A stretch of DNA of 64,000 nucleotides, from NCBI GenBank assembly GCA_030695565.1, contig JAUYRZ010000116.1, forward strand, positions 1 through 64,000, written 5' to 3'. Positions 59,202-64,000 of the stretch are shown piece by piece. Each line of letters begins with the position of its first letter. Positions within the stretch are counted from its first letter, which is position 1. The translations under genes were made by a program, and so were the position numbers. The DNA comes from Archangium sp. GTDB lineage: Bacteria > Myxococcota > Myxococcia > Myxococcales > Myxococcaceae. The notes beneath the pieces are model-generated. The model was not told the DNA's origin, searched no databases, and saw only the letters and a program-made list of their open reading frames with translations.

Positions 59202-60443
59202 ATGGAACCCACCACGCCACCGCCGACCGCATCCCGCCTCCGTTGGGTCTGGAACCAGCACTGGGCCGGAGGAATCTTCATCATCACCTTCGCGGTCTGG
59301 GTGATCGCCGGCCAGGTCTCGCACCGCACCGACTTCGCCTCGACCGAGCTCGCCGACGACGTGGAGTCGCGCTGGGGCGCCCCGGTCGAACAAGCCGCGC
59401 CCTCGTTGCGCGCGGTGCAGAGCGGCACCGTCTTCACCGAGCTCGCGCCGCTCTCGCTTTCCCAACAACGCGTGAAGGTCGACGCGACGATGAACTACCG
59501 CAAGCGAGGCCTCGCCTACTTCTCCGGCTTCGACTTCACCTTCGACGGCACCTACCTCGCCGAGAACCCCGAGCCGCACGACATCGACGTGGCCTTCGTC
59601 TTCCCGATCGAAGTCGACAAGTCGCAGGTGCTGCTGTCCGAGCTGGCCTTCTCGGTCGACGGCGCGCCGTCATCGATGGATCTCGGTGAACGCGGTGATC
59701 GCCTGGTGTGGACCGGCCGCCTGCCAGTCGGAGGCAAGACCGAGTTCCACATCCGCTACCGCGCACGCGGCCTGGAATCGTTCGTCTACCGGCTCGACCC
59801 GGCGCTGCAGGCCCGCAACGTGACGCTGAACATCGACGTGACGGGCGGAGAGAACATCGACTACCCGCCGTTCGTGCTCGCGGCGAGCGCGAACACCACC
59901 GGTGACGGCAAGGCCTCGCTCGAGTGGAAGTACCCCTCGCTCGAGTCGGGCGTGGCGATGGGCGTGATCCTCCCGTCGGTGAAGAAGTACGACGAGCTGA
60001 TGGCCACGATGGCCTTCCGCGCCGTGGTGCCGGGCATCGTCTTCCTGATCGGCCTCTCGCTGCTCTCCCTGCGCCATCGCCGCAAGCTGCACGTCTGGGA
60101 GACGTACGTGGCCGCCGCCGCCTTCGGCTTCACCTCGGTGTTGTTGGCGTACCTCGGCGCGTTCCTCCACTTCCTCGCGGCGTGGGGCGTGACGATGGTG
60201 GGTATGGGCGCGGCGGTGGTGCTCTACGTCTCCCGGCTCTTCCCGCACGAACGCCTGCATTGGCTGGCCGGTGCGTGGGTCGCCACGCAGGTGCTCCCGA
60301 CGCTGGCGGTGCTGCTGCCCGGCTACACCGGGCTCATCTACACGCTCGAATTGCTCGCCGGCCTGCTGGCGGTGATGACGCTGATCACCCGAAAAGAGGT
60401 GCGCGCCTTCCTCTCCGACCGCCCGGTGGAGGTGATGTCATGA
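59202..60443 (+). CDS. CreD-like inner-membrane protein
   Basis: 413 residues. One membrane helix at about 24-42 (GGIFIITFAVWVIAGQV), a periplasmic beta-rich domain of about 210 residues, and six helices from about 266 to the end (VVPGIVFLIGLSLLSL, VTMVGMGAAVVLYVSRLF, LAVLLPGYTGLIYTLELLAG). This plan and the TLE-type final helix resemble CreD, though CreD is known only as a gene of the CreBC regulon with unclear activity. It overlaps the next gene (ATGA). Confidence 0.7.
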   Translation: MEPTTPPPTASRLRWVWNQHWAGGIFIITFAVWVIAGQVSHRTDFASTELADDVESRWGAPVEQAAPSLRAVQSGTVFTELAPLSLSQQRVKVDATMNYRKRGLAYFSGFDFTFDGTYLAENPEPHDIDVAFVFPIEVDKSQVLLSELAFSVDGAPSSMDLGERGDRLVWTGRLPVGGKTEFHIRYRARGLESFVYRLDPALQARNVTLNIDVTGGENIDYPPFVLAASANTTGDGKASLEWKYPSLESGVAMGVILPSVKKYDELMATMAFRAVVPGIVFLIGLSLLSLRHRRKLHVWETYVAAAAFGFTSVLLAYLGAFLHFLAAWGVTMVGMGAAVVLYVSRLFPHERLHWLAGAWVATQVLPTLAVLLPGYTGLIYTLELLAGLLAVMTLITRKEVRAFLSDRPVEVMS

Positions 60444-61549
60444 CGCCCGCGCTGTGGATGTTGCTGCTCGCCGCCACGCCCAGCACGGGTACGGTGACGT
60501 TGCCGATCGAGGAAGCCCGATCGTTCTTGTCCACCCCATTCGAAGCAGTGGCGCCGATTTCGGCGGCGGTGATCAGCCAACGCCTGGCAGGCCAGGTGAC
60601 CGGAGACTCGCTCGAAGTGACCGCCACCTTCCAGGTCACGGTGCTCGAAGCGACCCGCTGGAGCCGGCTCTCGCTCATCAAGCTCGATCCCCACGTGACG
60701 CTGGTCGATGCGACGAGTGGTGAAGGCATGTTGGTCACCACGCACCAGAACGAAGTGGCCTTCGTCTCGAAGGTGCCAGGTACGTACACGCTCGAACTGC
60801 GGCTCTCCGTGCGCGGTGAAGGTAGCCCGGTGCACGTGGCGCAGCTCAAGCGCGGGGCCGACGCACGTGAAGGCGCGATGCACGTCGAGACGGCCGCCCC
60901 GGAGCAATCACTGGAGCAGGGCGCTGAAGTGCAGTCGAGCGGCGGCACCTGGCTCGTTCGTTGGAAGGGCCGCACCCAGGCCTCGGTCGCTGCGGCACGG
61001 CCCCCGATGGAGCCAGTGGTCTCGACGGCTCACGTGCAGGTGGTGAGCACGGTCGAAGGGCGCGCACGAATGACGGTGGAGTACCGGCTCGGTCTCGATC
61101 GCGAACAGACCCTCGCCCTGCGCCTGCCTCCGGATTGGACGCTGACCCGGGTGAGCGCGAACGGAGCACCCCGCGCCGTGCCGCCCGGCAAAGAGATCGC
61201 GCTGACGGTGACTCCGCAAACCGCCGGTGGCCGCGAAGGGGTGGTGGAAGTCACCCTCGAGCGCGACTTCGGCGTCTTCCATCTCTCGGGGCGGCTCAAC
61301 CTGTCGTTGCCCGGCGCGTCGTGGCCCACCTCGGTGATGGACGCGAGCGTGCACCTGCCGAACGTCTTCGAGTACCGCCGCCTGGGTGGCAGCCTCGAAC
61401 CGTCAGACGCCGCGGTGTCGACGAATCAAGCGTTGCCCGGCAAAGCGCTGCATTTCCGCCAGCACCTCGTGGCGTCAGCGGGCCCCACGCTCGAGCTGAG
61501 CTACTCGGTGGATCTCACGAACCGCTACTTCCGGGCGCGAACTCAGTGA
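60440..61549 (+). CDS. Secreted partner of the CreD-like protein, unknown
   Basis: 369 residues from ATG at 60440, overlapping the upstream stop by 4 nt. Signal peptide MTPALWMLLLAATPSTG, then an all-beta protein with repeated strands (SLEVTATFQVTVLEATRW, YTLELRLSVRGEG, ARMTVEYRLGLDREQTLALR, EGVVEVTLERDFGVF) resembling stacked Ig-like domains. It ends in a 35-nt convergent overlap with the ChaN-like gene. No family recognised; pairing with the CreD-like gene suggests joint action at the envelope. Confidence 0.72.
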   Translation: MTPALWMLLLAATPSTGTVTLPIEEARSFLSTPFEAVAPISAAVISQRLAGQVTGDSLEVTATFQVTVLEATRWSRLSLIKLDPHVTLVDATSGEGMLVTTHQNEVAFVSKVPGTYTLELRLSVRGEGSPVHVAQLKRGADAREGAMHVETAAPEQSLEQGAEVQSSGGTWLVRWKGRTQASVAAARPPMEPVVSTAHVQVVSTVEGRARMTVEYRLGLDREQTLALRLPPDWTLTRVSANGAPRAVPPGKEIALTVTPQTAGGREGVVEVTLERDFGVFHLSGRLNLSLPGASWPTSVMDASVHLPNVFEYRRLGGSLEPSDAAVSTNQALPGKALHFRQHLVASAGPTLELSYSVDLTNRYFRARTQ

Positions 61550-63128
61550 GAGGGGTGGGGCGAGGGGCGGTCCCAAACACACCCAATCGCCTGGTCAGCG
61601 CAGCAAAAGTCACCGCCGGCGCCTCGAACGGATCCCGAAACAGAGCCCGAACATCAGCAGCCGAGATCACCTTCCGTGCAAAAGCCTGAGCCAGCGCATC
61701 ACCCAACAAATACCCAAGCGAGTGGCTCACGCCATTCATCAAACTCAAGCTCGAGACCGGGACCATCTTCTGCGCCGCCGCTAGGTCATCTCCAAGCGCC
61801 GTCGAGATCGCCAACGTAAACGCCGCGACCCGCTTCATCTCGCCGCGGCCCGACTCGAAGTGCCACGTCCACTCATCCAACTGCGTGCACCGTCGCTTGG
61901 GGTTGACCAACCGGCTGCCGAAGAACCCGAGCGCCTCCTCGAGACACCGGGCCCAGAAATGATCCGAGCGTGATCGCGGGCGCTCCATCGCATCACCGAC
62001 ACACAGATGACGAACGAAGTGCGCCGCTTCCTCCGCCGCATGATTGAGCGAGAACGAAGCGATCCACACGGCGCGCGCCCGGGGAATCCACGCGCTCTCC
62101 AGCGACAGCACGTGCCGCTCGAGATGCCGCAGCTCGGCCGCCGTGAATCGAGCCCGCTTCGCCAGCCGCTCGAGCGCATTGAAGTCACCCGCGCTCAGCA
62201 CCAGCACCTGGTCGACCGCGTTGCCGACCTTGAGGCCGGTGAACCGCCCGATGTCGCGCGCGAGATGACGGAAGGTGAGGGCGATGCCCGACTCATCGAT
62301 CGGCGCGTCGCCCGCTTCGGCCTCCACGTAGTCGAGGAAGCTGCGCTGGCACACCACCGGAGACGTGTTCACCAGGCACACTTCACGCGCTGACAGCTCG
62401 ACCGCGCGGGTCGTCTCCACCTTGCCGGTGCGCGCGAGCGACCAATAGACGCCCTCGGCATTTTGATAGACCACCAACGATTCGCGTCGGGTCTCGCCGA
62501 GCAGCGCCTCGACCCTGGCGGGCAGGTGACCCGGCGCCACGTGAAACTGGCCCACCAACGCGAGCACGAGGGGGCGATCGGGGGCCTTCGACGCCTTCAC
62601 GATGGGCCTTGCCGCCGCTGCGTCACGCAGCTCGAGCGAACGGGGGCCCGTCGCGCGGCGATCGATGGCGATCACCTCGAGCTTCTTCTTCCGGGCCAGC
62701 TCGAGAATCGGCGCAAAGCCCGGCCAGATGTCGAACGGCCCGCGGTACGGGTGGCCGATGCGCGAGAGAAAGACCTTCTCCGACAGCTTGCCGGCGACGA
62801 ATGCGGCGAGCGTGGCCTGGTGCCGGGTCTCCACGAACTCCAGGGCCAGCACCACCCGCCGGCCGCTCGACAACGCGCTCCTGAGCAGGGCCAGGTACGC
62901 CTGCTGAGCCATGCGCAGCGTGTGGTAGTCGCCCACGTAGACGAGGTCGGCTTTGGCCACCCGCGCGTCGACCTCGGCCAGGGTGATCACCTTGCGAAAG
63001 CCGCTCGTCGCGCTCTCATACCGCCGCTGATACGCCCGGAAACGAGGCGACGCGCCCTGCACCTGTTGCGCAATCTGCCGTGCCTGGTGCTTGAAGAGCG
63101 AACGCTGCAGGGACAACGACGAGCGCAT
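61515..63128 (-). CDS. ChaN-like (DUF399) protein
   Basis: 537 residues. The N-terminal ~230 residues carry DLVYVGDYHTLRMAQQAYLALL, VVLALEFVETRHQATLAAF and VLALVGQFHVAPGHLPARV, the Gly/His/Glu pattern of ChaN, a haem-binding or iron-linked fold. The C-terminal ~300 residues are helical and unassigned, with a repeated-looking NHAAEEAAHFVRHL motif. No signal peptide is clear. Its 3' end overlaps the convergent upstream gene by 35 nt. Confidence 0.8.
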   Translation of the reverse strand: MRSSLSLQRSLFKHQARQIAQQVQGASPRFRAYQRRYESATSGFRKVITLAEVDARVAKADLVYVGDYHTLRMAQQAYLALLRSALSSGRRVVLALEFVETRHQATLAAFVAGKLSEKVFLSRIGHPYRGPFDIWPGFAPILELARKKKLEVIAIDRRATGPRSLELRDAAAARPIVKASKAPDRPLVLALVGQFHVAPGHLPARVEALLGETRRESLVVYQNAEGVYWSLARTGKVETTRAVELSAREVCLVNTSPVVCQRSFLDYVEAEAGDAPIDESGIALTFRHLARDIGRFTGLKVGNAVDQVLVLSAGDFNALERLAKRARFTAAELRHLERHVLSLESAWIPRARAVWIASFSLNHAAEEAAHFVRHLCVGDAMERPRSRSDHFWARCLEEALGFFGSRLVNPKRRCTQLDEWTWHFESGRGEMKRVAAFTLAISTALGDDLAAAQKMVPVSSLSLMNGVSHSLGYLLGDALAQAFARKVISAADVRALFRDPFEAPAVTFAALTRRLGVFGTAPRPTPLTEFAPGSSGS

Positions 63129-63205
63129 GGACGACCGGACGGTCCCACGCCGGTTTCACCACTGCAAATTTCCACCCTTGCGTTGAGGGGAGGCACCGTC
63201 GAGCA

Positions 63206-64000
63206 TTGCGGCACGTGCGTTCGGTTTGCCTGGGCCTCATCAGTCTGGCGGTGTTGTCCGCGACGGCCGCTGCCGAGACACGGGCGACCTTTCTGCATGA
63301 CGCGCCGAGTGAAGCGGCGGCGAGCAAGCCGCTGGTGCTCGAAGGTTCGCTGGCTGGAGGCGTCAACTTCGCCAGGGTGATCGCGCGCGTGCGCGGGCCC
63401 GGCGAGCCGTACGAAGATTTTCCCCTCGAGCTTCAATACGGCGATCTCTACCGGGGCACTTTGCCGGCCTCGCGCATGGTCTCGCCGGGCATCGAGTACT
63501 ACTTCGAGGGTGTCAGTGTTGAGGGTGATCGCACGGCGATCTTCGCCAGCGCTGGCCAGCCGGTGCGGGTGATCATCATCGGCGACGATGCGCCGGAGCC
63601 TGTTGCCGTGGCGGCTCCGGCTCCGGTGAAGCCCAGGTGCAAGAAGGGCAAGAAGTGCAGGGAAGAGGCTGCGCCCCCTGAGCCGAAGGAGCAGCCGGCC
63701 AAGCGCCCCGCGGAATGGGTGGACACCACTGAGAAGCCGGTTGAGAGGCCGGTTGAGAGGCCGGTTGAGAAGCCGGCTCCGGCTCCTGCGAAGAAGGAGG
63801 AGCCCGTTGCCGTCGCGGCCCCTCACCCCAACCCTCTCCCCGCTTCGCAGGGAGAGGGGGCTCCTCGGCGGCCGACTCGCCGTCAGAGTGAGCTCGAGGA
63901 AGAGTTGGCTCTCTACGGTGCTGAAGCCACGGCCGGCGTCGCCCAGCGCATCGACGAGAGCGCCCGCGTGGTGCCGCAGATGCCCACGGTGCTCACCTCC
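63206..64000 (+). CDS. Probable TonB-dependent receptor, N-terminal part (3' end outside window)
   Basis: 265 codons visible, from TTG 63206 (GTG 63215 also possible; GGGGAGG lies 13-22 nt upstream). Signal peptide RSVCLGLISLAVLSATAAAE, a beta domain (residues about 25-120: LVLEGSLAGGVNFARVIARV, PGIEYYFEGVSVEG), a Lys/Pro-rich linker with EKPVERPVERPVEKP repeats, then ALYGAEATAGVAQRIDESARVVPQMPTVLTS (final 31 residues). The last part is like the plug start of TonB-dependent outer-membrane receptors. The receptor identity is inferred from about 20 residues at the edge. Confidence 0.6.
   Translation, partial: MRHVRSVCLGLISLAVLSATAAAETRATFLHDAPSEAAASKPLVLEGSLAGGVNFARVIARVRGPGEPYEDFPLELQYGDLYRGTLPASRMVSPGIEYYFEGVSVEGDRTAIFASAGQPVRVIIIGDDAPEPVAVAAPAPVKPRCKKGKKCREEAAPPEPKEQPAKRPAEWVDTTEKPVERPVERPVEKPAPAPAKKEEPVAVAAPHPNPLPASQGEGAPRRPTRRQSELEEELALYGAEATAGVAQRIDESARVVPQMPTVLTS
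63819..63863 (+). repeat. Dispersed palindromic repeat, copy 6, inside a coding sequence
   Basis: CCCCTCACCCCAACCCTCTC, a short loop with GCTTCGCA, then GGGAGAGGGGG. It is read in frame as APHPNPLPASQGEGAP, in the flexible linker of the receptor-like protein. Confidence 0.85.

Noticed and set aside
59012-59437. N-terminal extension of PlsB to 59437
   Set aside because: It would cross a dispersed repeat and the divergent gene's start, and the added residues have no PlsB character.
63733-63775. 12-bp repeats encoding EKPVERPVERPVEKP as a mobile element
   Set aside because: A short coding tandem repeat in a flexible linker explains it; no other copies were seen.
1-64000. CRISPR array, prophage, insertion sequence or secondary-metabolite cluster
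   Set aside because: The repeats seen are dispersed palindromes or coding tandem repeats without spacers. No cas, integrase, transposase, capsid, PKS or NRPS motif was found.

Overview
The window is GC-rich, densely coded chromosomal DNA that most resembles a myxobacterium (Myxococcota, Cystobacterineae-like). The evidence is the gene style: many lipoproteins with Gly/Thr linkers or Cys-rich arrays, FHA and PEGA proteins, tandem DUF4139 proteins, several GTG/TTG starts, a mevalonate-type GHMP kinase, and a complete isc cluster next to core translation genes. No species can be named from sequence alone.

Layout. 1-11.5 kb is mixed housekeeping and envelope genes: a repeat-bearing lipoprotein cut by the window edge, a DjlA-like J protein, folD with two small coupled genes (one FHA), a tandem pair of MuiA/DUF4139 proteins, a Cys-rich lipoprotein, a HEAT protein, a CbpA-like DnaJ, a SurA-N-like protein and rimI. 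11.5-29.7 kb is the str-S10-spc-alpha ribosomal superoperon: rpsL-rpsG-(terminator)-fusA, then rpsJ-rplD-rplW-rplB-rpsS-rplV-rpsC-rplP-rpmC-rpsQ-(hairpin)-rplN-rplX-rplE-(terminator)-rpsH-rplF-rplR-rpsE-rpmD-rplO-secY-adk-infA-rpmJ-rpsM-rpsK-rpsD-rpoA-rplQ-(terminator). Three genes expected in this order are absent: tuf after fusA, rplC (L3) between rpsJ and rplD, and rpsN/rpsZ (S14) between rplE and rpsH.

29.7-43.6 kb holds a minus-strand operon of two TPR proteins, a PlsC acyltransferase and a membrane protein; a deoxynucleoside kinase with a DUF2314-type protein; an FHA-GAF-AAA-Fis protein whose sigma-54-activator ATPase motifs have decayed; psuG; a probable phosphomevalonate kinase; an 817-residue protein of unknown function with an effector-like hydrophobic core; and a ParDE-type toxin-antitoxin pair. 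43.6-48.8 kb holds a tRNA-Leu(CAG) with its terminator and the iscSUA-hscBA-fdx operon, whose promoter sits inside an inverted repeat. 49-64 kb holds a VapBC-type pair, a flotillin-like SPFH protein, a DsbD without its N-terminal domain, lipoproteins, a DUF4157-like HExxH protein, a plsB-PEGA-small secreted protein operon (the last probably starting at CTG), a CreD-like membrane protein with a coupled secreted partner, a ChaN-like protein, and the 5' end of a probable TonB-dependent receptor.

Two dispersed short repeat families run through the window. One is a palindromic element with a CCCTCTCCC/GGGAGAGGG stem (six copies, one inside the coding sequence of the last gene). The other has TCGA..CGCTCGA-type cores (at 31.8 and 39.4 kb, including one exact 28-bp inverted pair). 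No CRISPR array, prophage, insertion sequence or rRNA gene was seen. Functional names rest on reading of motifs and gene order; no database search was run.
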